From positions 23,929,001-23,993,000 of the forward strand of contig CM073321.1 in assembly GCA_037043015.1 (NCBI GenBank): 64,000 bases of DNA, read 5' to 3'. The notes below the pieces were generated by a model that worked only from the letters and a program-made list of their open reading frames with translations, did not search any database and was not told where the DNA came from. This stretch comes from Bryum argenteum (lineage: Eukaryota; Streptophyta; Bryopsida; Bryales; Bryaceae). A program made the translations under genes and the position numbers. How positions within the stretch are numbered: position 1 is the first letter of the stretch; each line of letters opens with the position of its first letter. This document shows, in pieces, positions 46,854 to 59,195 of the stretch.

Positions 46854-49800
46854 ATGGCAGCCATTGACCTCGCAGCTGCAGACGGGTTCTCAACTTCGGA
46901 AGATGAATTTGAGCACAGAGATTTGGGGTATGACATAGGTGAAGGGCCACACATTCCAGCCGAGGAAGAGTTCTCCTGCAGCAATGACCGCGAAGAGGAT
47001 GATTGCCGAGTGTCACAAGTATGTGACTACAGTCCGCTAGAACTTGCACAACGTGCACACGCACGCGTGAGGGGGAACCGACTGAGCATACGTCCAAGAG
47101 GTGTTGCAAACTTGCCAAATGCTCCGAGAGGGGAAGCGCGAGGCACTGCGAACTCACATGTAAGATCAGATCACCTAAATCCAATCAAATAAGCATTTCT
47201 ACAATTTGAAAAATTCTCCAAGATTTTATGTGGCATGTGTTTTTATGGGGCATGTGCTTTCATGTAGCCTCTTGTTTTCATGGGGCATGTGCTTTCATAT
47301 AGCCTCTTGTTTTCAGTTGTCAGTTCAGGATCATAAGAAAACAATGAATCATAAAATTCTATCAAGAGTGAGAAATAGTATCAATTAGGATTTGCATCTA
47401 AAACGAAATTCACTTAACAATAGCAAATAGAAAAAAATGATTCGAACCAATTAAGCATTTTTACGATTCGAAAAGAAAAATGGATAATATAAACGCTCAA
47501 CGAAACCTGCTCGATTTGATATTAAATCAAAATAGTTTCCTTTCATAGTAATTTCCTTTCATAGCCGATTCATCAACGTTGAATTTCATGTGGCATGTGT
47601 TAAAAGTATGAGGAAAATAGGATCTGAGCTCAAACAAAATTATTTTAACAGTATGAAATAGAAAACAGTGAAGAGATCTTTTAAGTGTATTTGCTAGGTC
47701 ACGATCTATCAAATAGTATATGGAGTTCAATTGATCGCTACATGTACAGGCAACGCATAGTACTGCATGCTAGTGAACGTTTTGTTGTGAATGGAAGATT
47801 TGTTGATACCATATACTCTCCAGTGTTTATCATGTGATTTGTTTTCTTGAATCTAATTGGCGACATAAAAATGCTTAGAAAAGAATATTTGAAGAACTCT
47901 TAAGCTTACTATCATAGTTTGATAGGATTTTTTCATAATCTGGTAAAAATTAGAAATTATGCAAGGATCTAGAGTGGTTGGTTCTATGTACCTGGAAGGG
48001 AATGCCGGAATGGGTGTTTCAACCTTAGCCCATGAGAGGCCGTGCAGGCACAACAGACCGCTGTAGGACCGCAGAGGAGTCGGGACAACGGCATTTCATC
48101 ATCGCAACGAGGCCGGAGGCCTTTCTCTACTCGACGCGAAGGGACTATTGGTAGTTGGCAAAGGCAAGGTTCCATGGCCACGATCTCCGGGGTGCCTCTC
48201 TTCACGAACCAAGCTTCCGGGGGTTCTCGCCTGCAACTTGTCCTTCAGCTTGCCCCAACCCTCCACAACCCGGACCACCCCCCTGTCCGCCAACCACAAG
48301 TAAGAAGACAAAGAATTCGCAAGACTGAGAACTGGACTGATGATCAATTACGCAAAGCAATAGCGGATGTTGACGATGGCAAAAGTGTGAGGCAAGCCGC
48401 ACTTGAAAATCACATACCGTACTCATCGTTCCGTGACTGGTGTTATGGCAAGACCAGGAATCGCAAACGTGGTATCAAAGGCGTTCTCACTCCAATTGAA
48501 GAAGCCCAGATAGTTGAATACCTGATTATGATGTGCGATCGTGGATACGGCTTATCACCTAGCGCTTTAAAAATGAAAGTGTATGAGATAACAAAAACCA
48601 GATGGACACCTTTCAAAGATGGCATTCCCGGTAATGGGTGGATGCGTTGGTTCAAACACCGCCACCCCGAGCTAACTATTAGAGCTGCACAAGGACTTGA
48701 GAGTGCACGGGCAAAGGCGTTGTGCCCGGAGAATGTCCAATCCTTCTACAAGAACTTAGAGCAACTTTACGAAGAGCACAAGTATCCGCCCCAGCGCATT
48801 TGGAACTGTGATGAGTCCGGCGCCCAAGCAGGTAATGGTTATGTATCTTTCCCTAAAGCTTTTAACAACTAAAAATTTCAAATTTCAAATTTTTATAGGC
48901 TCTTACTCGAGTACAGGAAAATAAAAACAAACAAGAATCTCAAGTTTCATTACATCTTCATTATGAAAAAAAATCGAAAAGAATTGAAAAAATGGATTCC
49001 TTCTTCGAGACCCTATAGAAAATACTATCCATTAGAAAAGTGTGATAGGAAACGATTGGTGTAATAATTGCAATAGAAAAAGAAAAGAAAAAGGTGTTGG
49101 CAATGATCTAGTACGAAGAAATAAATTATTGCAATTGATTGTGAAAGAGGGCTGCTAAGTGATTCTAGTGCAAAGCAAAAGCAGGTGACAGCAAATATAG
49201 TATTTCACTTTTAAAAAATTAGTCTGTCTTCGATCAACTCAACATGGGAATGTGTATTTGAAATGAATTCGTGATTTGGAAGACCAATTCTCAATGCCGA
49301 AGTTCAAAAATGATTATGAGAATGGTCCATTGCTTGCAACTTCGGCAGCTGAAGGGACTTTTCCAGATCATGAATTTATTTGCTGGCAGAGAAAGTGTAA
49401 TTGTTAAGAACTACAGTCCTTTGAAATGCATTCAATGTGCTTTTACGCAAAATTTATGGTCATAGCAACGAAGTAGACAAAGAATTCAACACCTATTCAG
49501 GTGGCATGAATAGAGTGTCCAAAACTACATGAATGCTATTTTTTTATTTAAAAGATCATAAACTAGTTATACATGAAAGCAAGCAATACGTAGTTTAGAA
49601 GCACATGAGCATGCATGTAATGATGAGTTTGAGGGTAATAGGACTCACGAAGCCAAAATGCAGGGAAAAGTGGTGGAGGAATGGTGATTGCGAGAACTGG
49701 CGCCAAGCGCGTGCAATCGATCGATCCCAACCAGAGGGAGTGGTTGTCTGTCCTCGTTTGCGTTAACGCAACTGGACAAGCAATTCCTTCTTTCTACATA

Positions 49801-51414
49801 TTTCGGGGCAAAAGATTTAGAAAAAATTACATTCAACATTGTGAGGCGATCGCAACTATGTCAATGCAACCGAGAGCGTGGATGACCACTTACCTCTTTT
49901 CGGCCTGGATATCCCATTCCGTTGCTTCCATCCAACGCATGATCGGCATATCGCCCACGCAACGCCACTTGCTTGTGCTGGATGGACATAACATCCACGT
50001 TACATTAGAAGTTGCACGGGCAGCGAAGAGGGTTGGACTTGATTTAATCAGCCTGCCTTCGCACACATCACACGGATTACAGCTACTTGACGTGTCAGTT
50101 TTCAAACCATTCAAGGGGCATTTTCGTCAGTACCGAGACTTCTGGATGTCCCGCAACATTAACCAGCCAGCTGACAAAGAAATCCTAGCTCAATGGGTTT
50201 CTCTCTCTCTTCGAAAAGCCTTGTCAGAATCCAATATACAAAGTGGGTTCAAGGGGGCCGGAATATTTCTCCTCAATCCTCATGCAGTTGACAGCTACTT
50301 GGTGCCCTCAGAAACTTATACTCAAGAGAGGGAAACCAACCAAGGCAAACGAGGTTCTCAACGTACTGAAGTTGTAGAAGGGCAAAGGCTGACGGAAGCA
50401 CTAGCTGAGGCACTGGACAGTCGAAGTGACCATACAGGAGAGGGGAGCATCGAATTTTGCGAGATAGAAACCCTTGACGTCGAGGCTGACTTAAGCAGGC
50501 AACCTTCCTCTCAAACTCAGCATTATTTCGTGCATGCGGACCCCTCTGATCCTGCTGCAGCTGATGAAGAGGTAGCCAGTCTTGATCCCGACGTCTCACA
50601 ACCGGACTCCATCACACAATTTCTCCAGCTCCCGATTTTTGCACCAAGGGCAACCTCAAGGCGCACGGATCCTATAATAGATTTTGCCAAGTCTTTGATT
50701 CTCACAAGCTCGGAATATGAGAAGGCAGCGATGGGAGTCATACAAGCAAGGGAAAACGCAGCTCAAGAGAAGGAGAGACAAAAGCAAGAAAGAGATGACG
50801 AAAAAAAAAGAAAAGCTGCTGAGAGGGAGGAATCAAATGCAAGAAAGGCTGCAGCGAGAGAAGAGAGCCTACGCCTCAAAACACAACGCGCGGAAGAGAA
50901 GGCAGCAGCAGCCGCAGAGAAGGCTGCAGTAGCCGCAGAGAAGGCTGCAGTAGCCGCAGAGAAAGCTGCAGCAAAGGAGGCCGCAGCAGTAGCCAAGGCA
51001 GCACGTCTCTCCGAGGCAGCAGCAACACGGGCAAAGAAGGCCACAGACAGGGAGCATCGCGGAGCAAGCCGTTGCGCCGGAGGGGTCGCACAAGTAACAG
51101 AAGGACGTCAAGGCGGGGTAGAAATTGGAGCAGGAGTTTCAAGGGTGGAGCAACAAGGCAACTTCGGACCACATCTGTACCAACAGCCAATGTCACAAAT
51201 AGGAGCATACATGCAACACATGCACGGCACATCATTTCCAGAGCAGCACCCACCACACTTCTTCTTCCCTTCATCTTCCACCCTCCCTCCTCTTTCGCAA
51301 TTCGATAACGTTCCACAATCTGGAAGACCCATGGCACAATTCCAACAACCATTCCAAGTTCCTCCAATCTTGACACAATCACACCCTCCCTGGCAAAGTC
51401 ACAACGAGGTTTAG
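46854..51414 (+). CDS. Pogo-like transposase, three exons, about 946 aa
   Basis: Exons 46854-47159, 48048-48831 and 49664-51414 join in frame with GT-AG borders (CAT/GTAAGA...GTGCAG; GCAG/GTAATG...ATGCAG), giving 946 codons with no internal stop. N terminus: acidic. Exon 2: a pipsqueak-type HTH (WTDDQLRKAIADVDDGKSV, near residue 195) and a CENP-B-type HTH (LTPIEEAQIVEYLIMM onward). The catalytic triad is complete: D in WNCDESGAQAG (about residue 357), D in LLVLDGHNIHV (about 470) and D in GLQLLDVSVFKPF (about 506), a DD35D spacing typical of pogo. C terminus: a long charged A/E/K coiled coil with EKAA(V/A)AA repeats (about residues 700-820). It would bind the element ends and cut and paste the DNA. 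Start chosen as the first ATG after an acceptor-like TTGCAG; an earlier exon is possible. Confidence 0.85.
47160..48047 (+). other. Pogo transposase intron 1
   Basis: AT-rich, 888 bp, donor GTAAGATCAG and acceptor CGTGCAG. It contains two near copies of TTCATGGGGCATGTGCTTTC. A segment at 47530-47585 (TTTCCTTTCATAG) recurs in the 3' region at 51667-51705. No gene inside. Confidence 0.7.
48832..49663 (+). other. Pogo transposase intron 2
   Basis: AT-rich, 832 bp, donor GTAATGGTTA and acceptor AAAATGCAG. It interrupts the codon just after the first catalytic aspartate. No gene inside. Confidence 0.75.
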
Positions 51415-53861
51415 AATGGTGAACGGAAAATGAATGCACCTACAGTAGTGAGTGTATAAAAAAAATTTCTTTTCATGAGAGGTAGATGAAGTGTTTGAAG
51501 ATGTGCATTCAAAAAATTAAGAAAATTTTGTTTCTTGAACATCTTACATGCACTTGTATGTATCCTTCCTCATTAGCACAACAAAATGATAAATAAGCGT
51601 TTGTATACATGGGGAAATTGAACATTTGAAAACGATAGATGCAGGATTTGATTTTAAGAAATAAGAGTTTCCTTTCATAGCAATTTTTTTTCATCAACGT
51701 AAATGACACCAACTCAAAACAAAAAAAGATTAGGTGCTCTTTCTGGGCTTTTTGGTTTCTTTGAAACGTCATTTTCTAACTTTCTCTACTGATTCAGATT
51801 TAAGAAGAGCCGTTACTGAATAACAAAGTGAGGCAGATAGGATTGACTAACTCACACCCCTTAATCAATTGTTCTGGAAGAGGCAAATCCCACTACGAAG
51901 CGAAGTGCTGCAATAAGCACATCCAATGGCTACAATAAAAAATTATGGCAAGGACACACTTTCATGAAGCGAACAATGATGCAAAAATTCACTGGTTAAG
52001 TTGTAAGTACGTACTCCTACGCTCTTGGCAGTTAAAGTTGCATGGAGTGTGCAGATTCGTAAGATTCACACAATGTTGGGAATTGTATCCTCGCATTCGC
52101 TCACGTGCACCTGCCATTGCCATTGCCACCTGCCATTGCCATTGCCATTGCCATAAGACGCATAAAAATGCATTAGAAAACCCACCCTTTCAAAATGTAA
52201 AACCCTATTTAGTTGTAAGCCTGTTGCTAACAATAATATGACTCAAATTTCTTGTGTAGCAGGTAAATGGAAACTGGACGACTCCAAGTACCTCACCCAC
52301 CAGTTTAGGCTCGCCGCTCCCATCCAATGCTTCAACAGTCGTGTCGGCACCGATGATTGCAGGGAATAAACAACCAGCAGGGTTGCTTGAGCGTGCAGGG
52401 AGGCCGTTAGCAATGGAGTCCATAGGTAGGTTCGGGAAACTAAGAGCTTCAGCTACAACCTGGTCGTGGTCAAGCAACCTAAGAGCAATTGCATATTGAT
52501 CTCCTCTTACGAACCTTCAAGAACATAATAAAATTAAGAGAGCATGATCATCAATCAAGGAAGAAAATGGATCAGATTTGAGAACCCTCACGTTCACTTC
52601 TTACAAGTCTGTACAATAAACGGAGCATGATCATTAACCAAGAGATACCAGACATCTTCAAGAGAGAACACATAAGGATCAAGTACCCTCGTGTTATATC
52701 GATGGATCCAAGACCCAGTGATGTCCAGTGCTGCATCTTTCAGAGTTATTCCGATCAATGGCCTCCAATACATCTCTTGTTCTATGGAGAGCCATGTCCA
52801 TTGTAGCCATTGTTGCCTTTCTTTTGGATGTCAAATCGCACACCCGACCTTGGCGAGCGCACGTCAATCAAATCACAATTCCAAATTAAAAGATGCGCTA
52901 AATGTCTCGAAAGCGGCACCTGTTTGAGCAGCACATGTCTGAGTGGCACCTGTTCGAACCTAACATTACCAACAACGTCACGTTAGCATTTGTACCTGGT
53001 GACTAAATAAGTAATTGCTCCCAACAAGAGTTATGGAATGGATGGAAACCTCAAGCTTGATGGCACGAGCATTGAAAATATCGTGAGATTGCACAAACGC
53101 TGCTGATTCAAAGCAACCTTTCCTCGACTGATTCAGCCGATTTTTGCATGCTGATCACCTCCGATAGCCCCAGTACCACCAAGAGTAATGTGCTGCAAAA
53201 TTGAAACGTTAATTCTCATGGTGGCCGTCTCCCCCACGAGCAGTCCTGTGGCGGAGGGGGCCAAAGCAGTGAGCGCGAGCTCAGGGCCAGAAAGAGTCGT
53301 TGGTGATCGACACGCGAGGACCAGTGATGGAGGAGCGGGCGACCTGCACCCGTGGCATTGGCGATGTGCCCATGCGATTCCAGGCTGTATCTTAGATTAG
53401 GTTTGAGAGAATCCAATGCCAATTTTTAATCACGCAAGGGGCACCTTCCTGTGCACTGCAATACCGGTTTTCATTCGCAGTAAAGACACTTTTCATTTGC
53501 AGCAAAGACAGTTTTCATTCACAACATGATTGATTATAACCCACAGTGTTTTTCAGTTCATGCATCCTGTAGTGGGCGGTTTTGGGTTTGATCATGAGTA
53601 GAAAGTGGGACCAGCACATATTAATCATAGGAGAATAGTATATCAAGTATGGGCGAAAGGTTACTTTGCACTTTGGGATTTTGTATAAAATTGAGAAATG
53701 CAATTTATATGTTGCAATTTGTTGCAATCCCCATGAAATCCTATTTCAAACGCAGTCATAATTTTTGTTTGGATTTACCACTGCCAAATATAGGTCAGAT
53801 TGCTTAAGTGGTTGGTTATAGGACAACCTACCTTAGTACTGGTGTGGGGGAACGAGAACAC

Positions 53862-54130
53862 TGTATCGGCCGGCAGCTGATACAGCTTCCACGACTGGGT
53901 TTGGGGATCGAGAACACTGTATCGGCCGGCAGCCAATACAGCTTCCACGACTGGTGAGGGGGAACGCGAATACTGTATCGGTCGGCAGCTGATACAATAG
54001 ATCAAGAAATTTATAACGGCTGGACAGAAAAATATATCGGCTAGTCAGACAGAAAGGCCTAGGGTTCTGGTGATTAAGACCTAAATTATATCGGCTGATG
54101 AGAAGACGATATCGGCCGGCGTTGTTGTCT
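53862..54130. repeat. P-type palindromes right of the pogo element
   Basis: Copies near 53862, 53918 and 53976, and partial copies near 54033 and 54107. Together with 45902-46176 they form one array that the pogo insertion split. Confidence 0.85.
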
Positions 54131-54239
54131 GCAGATCTGAAAGCTACAGCTTGGGGATCCAAAATTAATCTGTAAAATTAACGCTCATAAACTGTGCATA
54201 CGCTCGAATATTCGACGCAAAAACAATGTAGAAATATCT

Positions 54240-54780
54240 AAAACAGAGAAATTAGCATGTTTAGGAGGGCGAGGCAACAGGACAGCATGAGGAGGAGAGC
54301 GAGGGGATAGGACAGCATGAGGAGGAGCGAGGGGACAGGACAGCATGAGGAGAGCGAGAGAGGGAGAGAGAAATGTGAAAAATGGGAGTGAATGGGTACC
54401 CTAGGCCTACTCCACTCAGGAAATGGCGCCCAAATCAAGAAAATTTCAAAAATCAAGAAAATTTCAAAAATCAAGAAATCAAAAAATTTGAATGGAGAGC
54501 GGGGGAGGAGCAAGCATTGATTCGTGACGTTTTGGCAACGGGCGGCCGAATCTTTTTGCGGGCAGCAGGCGGGCAGCAGGCGGGCAGGCGTAGGCAGACG
54601 GGTAGGGTCGCGGGCAGGCGCGCCTCCTCATGGAAAGCGACGCGACGGGTCATTTCAAGAGGGGGGGGGGAATACCTCCTTCCCCCCCCATATCTCCCTT
54701 ATTTGCATTCTCCCTCTCCACTCCTCTCTCCCTCCTTCGCGCACCTCTCCGCTCCCCTCTTTTCCGCGTTCTTGTTTTGT
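54240..54780. other. Non-coding purine/pyrimidine-rich stretch, putative promoter and leader
   Basis: GAGG-rich repeats (54260-54370), AAATTTCAAAAATCAAG repeats (54435-54480) and a CTC/TCT-rich tract (54660-54790) precede the ParB-like gene. No convincing gene; the open frames are compositional. It is the likely 5' region of the ParB-like gene. Confidence 0.4.
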
Positions 54781-54999
54781 CTCTTCTATTTTTGTCTCTT
54801 CTGTTTTTGGTATCCGACGGCGGCCGACACGGAGCTTGGCAGCCAGCCGACGCAGAGTGCAGCAGCAGTCGATACATGGAGTGTAGCACCCGATACACGG
54901 AGTGGAGTAGCCGATACGCGGTGTGCGCGAAACCCTAATCGGCTGATATCCGCGTCAGAGCAGCCGATACAACTCGTCAGCAATGGCAGAACCCGCAAG

Positions 55000-55762
55000 G
55001 TAAGCCTTCTGCTCTTCTCAGTTATTTGTATCGGCCGCCAGCCGATAGAAGTGTTTTATCGGCTGGTAGCCGATACAATCCTTTCTATCGGCTGCCGTCC
55101 GATATGTGTGTTCTGTATTTAGGCAGCATTTTTTGCTATATGTATCGCTCCCTCTCATTTATGTGTATCGGCCGCCAGCCAATACATCTGTGTTATCGGC
55201 TGGCAGCCGATACATGCCATTGTATTGGCCTGATTCATGCTAGATGCACTGATGTCGTACTTTATGTAGATTGTTATGCTTGATGTATTTTTCTTTATGT
55301 ATATTGTAATGACTTATCGGCCGGCGGCCGATATGGATAAGCATAACGGCCCGCAGCCGATATGCATAAGCATATCGGCCGGTAGCCGATACAAGCCTTT
55401 ATATCGGCTGCCGTCCGATATTTGTGCTCAATATTTAGGCGGCATTTTCATTTACATGTATTGCTGCCTCTTATTTATGTGTATCGGCCGCCAGCCAATA
55501 TATGTGTATTATCGGCTGGCAGCCGATACATGCCATTGTATCGGCCTTATACATGCTAGATGTATTGATATTGAATTTTCAGTATATTGTAATGACTTAT
55601 TGGCCGGCAGCTGATATGTATAAGCATATCGGCCGGCAGCCGATATGTGTAATCCGATTCTGCATGTTTGCTTTCCTGCTTGTGTTCTAGACTGCTTGTT
55701 AGCTGTACTGGTATGTATCGGCCGGCGGCCGACATGCTCTTACTTGCGCCTCGGTGATTCAG
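55000..55762. repeat. P-type palindrome array in first ParB-like gene intron (about 15 copies)
   Basis: Copies lie near 55027, 55056, 55086, 55165, 55193, 55314, 55343, 55371, 55399, 55480, 55510, 55595, 55625 and 55714, plus a partial at 55538; another precedes the gene near 54812. Two tandem units of about 310 bp (55027-55340 and 55343-55640) share both palindromes and spacer, so the array grew by duplication, as in Q. Neighbouring palindromes alternate between the two orientations of the asymmetric centre (CCGGCAG and CTGCCGG type). Confidence 0.92.
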
Positions 55763-56639
55763 GAAGCCGGGACTGCTGAAGAAGATGCTCGGGGACAGCC
55801 TCAGCGTCACTGACGTTTCAGTAGACGGAATTGTTCCGCATGCTGCGTGGCTGGCGTTTCCGATTATTGATGCTTGGGGCCTCCACTGGAAGGATTTGCC
55901 GTCGGGGAGGGTTGAGATCGTCTGCTCCGTGCTGATAAAGGGAAACATCATGCCGAGACACGGGTCCGTCTTGGCGGTTGAGAAGGTTGTTGGCAATCTG
56001 GAGAATGTGGACCTCCTCATCAGCCTTAGGCCCCCCGGCCAACCGGAAGGGGAGGAAGATTTTATCGCCATATCCTTGCCGTGGAATAAGTGCACGGAGG
56101 AAATCTGCGGAGCGACCTCTGTGAAGTACGGGATGTTTTTTGCTGGGTCATCTCCGGTGCATGTGGAGGAGTTTATGGATTCCTGGGAGATGGTCAGGGG
56201 GGCGCAGCAGGAGGCGAATAAGTAACTCGATGCAGCTGCGGTGGCCGCGGAGAAACAGAAGAAGAAGGTCCCTTCCGCTCGAAAGAGGAAGGAGTCGGGT
56301 GCCGCTGACAACGCGGTTGTCAGCGTAGGGGATCTTTTCGTCGTGGCTGGGGAGACCAGTCGCTCGAAGAAGAAGTCAGCATCCAAGGTTTTGGAGCTCA
56401 ATCTGGACGAGGCGCTTGAGAGAGGAAATCGCATGTCTACAAAGACAAGTGATGCCGAGATCGACGCCATCTACAAGGCGTTGGAGAAGGGCTTGAGCGC
56501 TTCATTCCCTTACAAGAAAAGGCGGATTGCAGGGGTAATTCCGTCGGAGAAGCTGCACATCGCACCGGACGAACTAAAGTACCGGAGGATCACGAAGGAA
56601 CCTCTAGGTCAGGTACAATTTGTTTTCTTTTTGCTTTCC

Positions 56640-58870
56640 TTATTTCTGTATCGGCCGCCAGCCGATACATTGTGCTCTTCTTTCATTATCTGTGATATTT
56701 TACTACTCCCTATCTGCACTTTAGTATCAGCTGCCGGCCGATACAGATTTCTGCTACTGTTCTGATGTCTTGCTTGTCTGTATCAGGTGAAGGCCATATA
56801 CAAAGGCTACGGTGCTATCCGGAAGAAGCCTGAGATTCACGGGATCCCTCTAAAGCGGAAACCCCTCGCAACGGATTCTGGTATGGATGCGGTCATGGAC
56901 TACATGCCCGCGGAGAACAACACGTACACCATGCCCGTCGGGAAGATAGTTCCATGGTGGGAGAACCCATCTACTCAGTGGTACATCATTGGGGGGCAGC
57001 ACACCGTCACAGCTTGCTGGGAGCTCGCGGACATATTTCCAAAGGGTTCGGATGCTCATAGGGAACTTTTGGAGTTTGAAGTCATCCCTGTCTGCACCAA
57101 GGATCCGCGGCAGCTAGTTCGTGTCTCCAACGCGCTCAACCTTAACATTGTGGAGAAGGTTGCAAGGGAGACGTTTCGTTCTTGCGCTGAGCTCGGGCGT
57201 GGGGCATGGATCCGAGCTGGTCGTCCGCTACCCCACCATAGAGGTGGAAAGAGCTCCAAGGAGTACGAGGTATGTCTTCTTCTCGGTATCGGCCGGCGGC
57301 CGATACCTTACTATTTTCTTCTTTCCTTGTCTTAATTGCTGTATTGTTTTGTATCGGCCGCCGGCCGATACAGTAAATGTTCATCTGTTACTGTTCTAAC
57401 ATTCCTTATTCGCTGCAGCTTGCCAAGACACAAGTGATGGCGCACTTCGTGTCCGAGAAGTCAACCAGTAAGCTGCCTCTCGTCTTCGCGGGTGACAACG
57501 CGTGGAATAGCTGGATCGAAGTTTTCAACGCTTGGGAGGCCGTAGAGCTGATCGCTGATGACGGCACTGAGCCTAATGTCGTTCCCCGCCTGCCACTGAC
57601 GGAGATCACAAAGTCAGATCTCGTTCCGACGCTTGGGGTACGGGACTCCGACCTCATCAGCCTCGCGAAGGAGATTATCGCGAAGAAAGTCTGCATCAAG
57701 TCAAACAGCAAGACAAAGGACATGCTTACGCTGCAGGACTGGTGCCGCGACAAGAAGCTCGACCGAGTTATTATGAATGAGCTCATGTGGAAGTTGAAGG
57801 GCCACCCACTACCCTGCAAGGACGCAAACTGGGTCCCTTACACGGATGAAATGTGGGACGAGTTAGCCCGCGAGAAGAACCTGACGCTGGATCTCGTCAG
57901 TAATATATGGACGGACCTGAAGAAGGTCACGGCAGGGAACGAGTGGCTAAATGGTCGTATGAATCCGATGAATCCCACCACCGATAAGTCGAAGAACGGA
58001 ATTGCGCCTGCGATCTTCTCCGAGATTTTGGAGACTTACACCACCGTTCACGTTGCGGGAGGGGGGGCGTCAACCAGGGACTCCCTCATTTACGTCTGCA
58101 AGAGTGCTGACGCCGTAAACGACGTCCTTGCTATGGTCAAGGACGCCACCCGCCATGCCGTTATCACTAAGGACCCCAAGGTATTTGTTCTTTTTTGCTA
58201 CACGCCTTGTGGGAGCCCGTTGTTGTCAGCCGGACCGAGCTGTTTGCTATCGTGAAGGCCGCAACCGTCGACACTGAGAGCGACGCGTTCGATCTGTTCG
58301 GGGATGAAGAAGAGGATGTCACCTCGATTAAGCCGAACATTCCGGTGCCTATGTTCTTTATCGGCACCTCGAAACAGCGGGATCTACTCGCTTCCATCTG
58401 GCGCTGTGCTACGGTGACGTGGGCTACGCATTCCGTTGACTACAAGCCCTCTGCGCGTGCTGGCTTCAAGAGGTTTGAGCTCGACGCTTCTCCGCTCGTC
58501 ACGTTGTCGATCACCTATCCGAAGATTGGGTCAGACGACAGCATCTTGAGGGTCTTCAAGAAATTCACTGGTATTCAGAAGCCGATCGACTGGTTCCAAG
58601 AGTGCCCGGAAGGAGTTCTCGACTGGAATGGTGGTTGCTGCGGAGTTGATCACGTTACGCTGGAGAAGTTCTTGAAACCAGTTCTCCGCTCGAAGCAGGC
58701 GACCCTCATCAATATATGGTGTAGTGGGAACATCACCGAGATTGCATTGGTAAGTTTCTCGCCTATTTTGTTTGGATTTCTGTATGTATCGGCTGCCGGC
58801 CGATACATTTCGGACTGTTGGTTTTTTCTTCCTGTTGGAGTGTCTGTAGTTATCGGCTGCCGATACATTT
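56640..58870. repeat. P-type palindromes in later ParB-like gene introns
   Basis: Pairs lie in each intron: 56648 and 56722; 57287 and 57351; 58786 and 58850 (the last shortened to TATCGGCTGCCGATA). Each pair is spaced about 65-75 bp. The adjoining exons of this stretch have none. Confidence 0.9.
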
Positions 58871-59195
58871 CTAACTTTCGGTTTTTTGTGAAACGTAGAG
58901 GAATGGCAGTCCAGTTTTGGAGTTCGTTCGGTCTGTGGAGGACGTTAGGATGGCGGAGGATCGTGTTAGGGGAATGAATCTGGACCGGGTCGTTTTCCCT
59001 ATTTCCTCTTCTGAAGGTAGCCCTGATGCTGGTAACCACCCAACCATGCAAAGAAGAGTCATATCGGCTGGAGGCCGACAGGATGATGGGGACGTTCTTA
59101 TGGATGAGGCGGCTGATTTGGACTCCGCACCTCAAGCGACTGCTGCGTCCGGATTTGATGTATCGGCCACCGGCCGACAGGACGATGAGGCCTGA

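Larger units (their letters stand above)
46184..53833 (+). mobile_element. Pogo-type (Tc1/mariner superfamily) DNA transposon, 7650 bp
   Basis: Terminal inverted repeats start AGGTAGGTTGTCCTAT and continue for about 26 bp with a mismatch. TA dinucleotides at 46182-46183 and 53834-53835 are the expected target duplication. The element carries a spliced transposase gene (46854-51414). The last 2.4 kb (51415-53833) contains scattered minus-strand segments with coding-like composition (52205-52477, 52690-52930) that I cannot identify; no family motif is visible. It lies among P palindromes but contains none. Confidence 0.9.
54983..59195 (+). pseudogene. Element P ParB/Srx-like gene with methyltransferase-like tail
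   Basis: Exon 1 is tiny (54983-54999, ATG; donor GTAAGCC) and joins exon 2 at 55763 in frame (MAEPARKPGLLKKMLGD). Exon 2 runs to about 56613, with one in-frame stop at 56223-56225. Exon 3 (about 56787-57270) carries the ParB/Srx box WYIIGGQHTVTACWELAD. Exon 4 (57419-58180) and the part from 58195 are separated by a frame change or a very short intron. The last parts hold VPMFFIGTSKQRDLL and end LINIWCSGNITEIAL (58750), spliced to RNGSPVLEFVRSVED (58899); this aligns with the Q segment that recalls a beta-type methyltransferase core, but lacks its glycines. Every intron contains P palindromes. Function inferred: DNA binding or modification at the element's own repeats. Confidence 0.6.
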
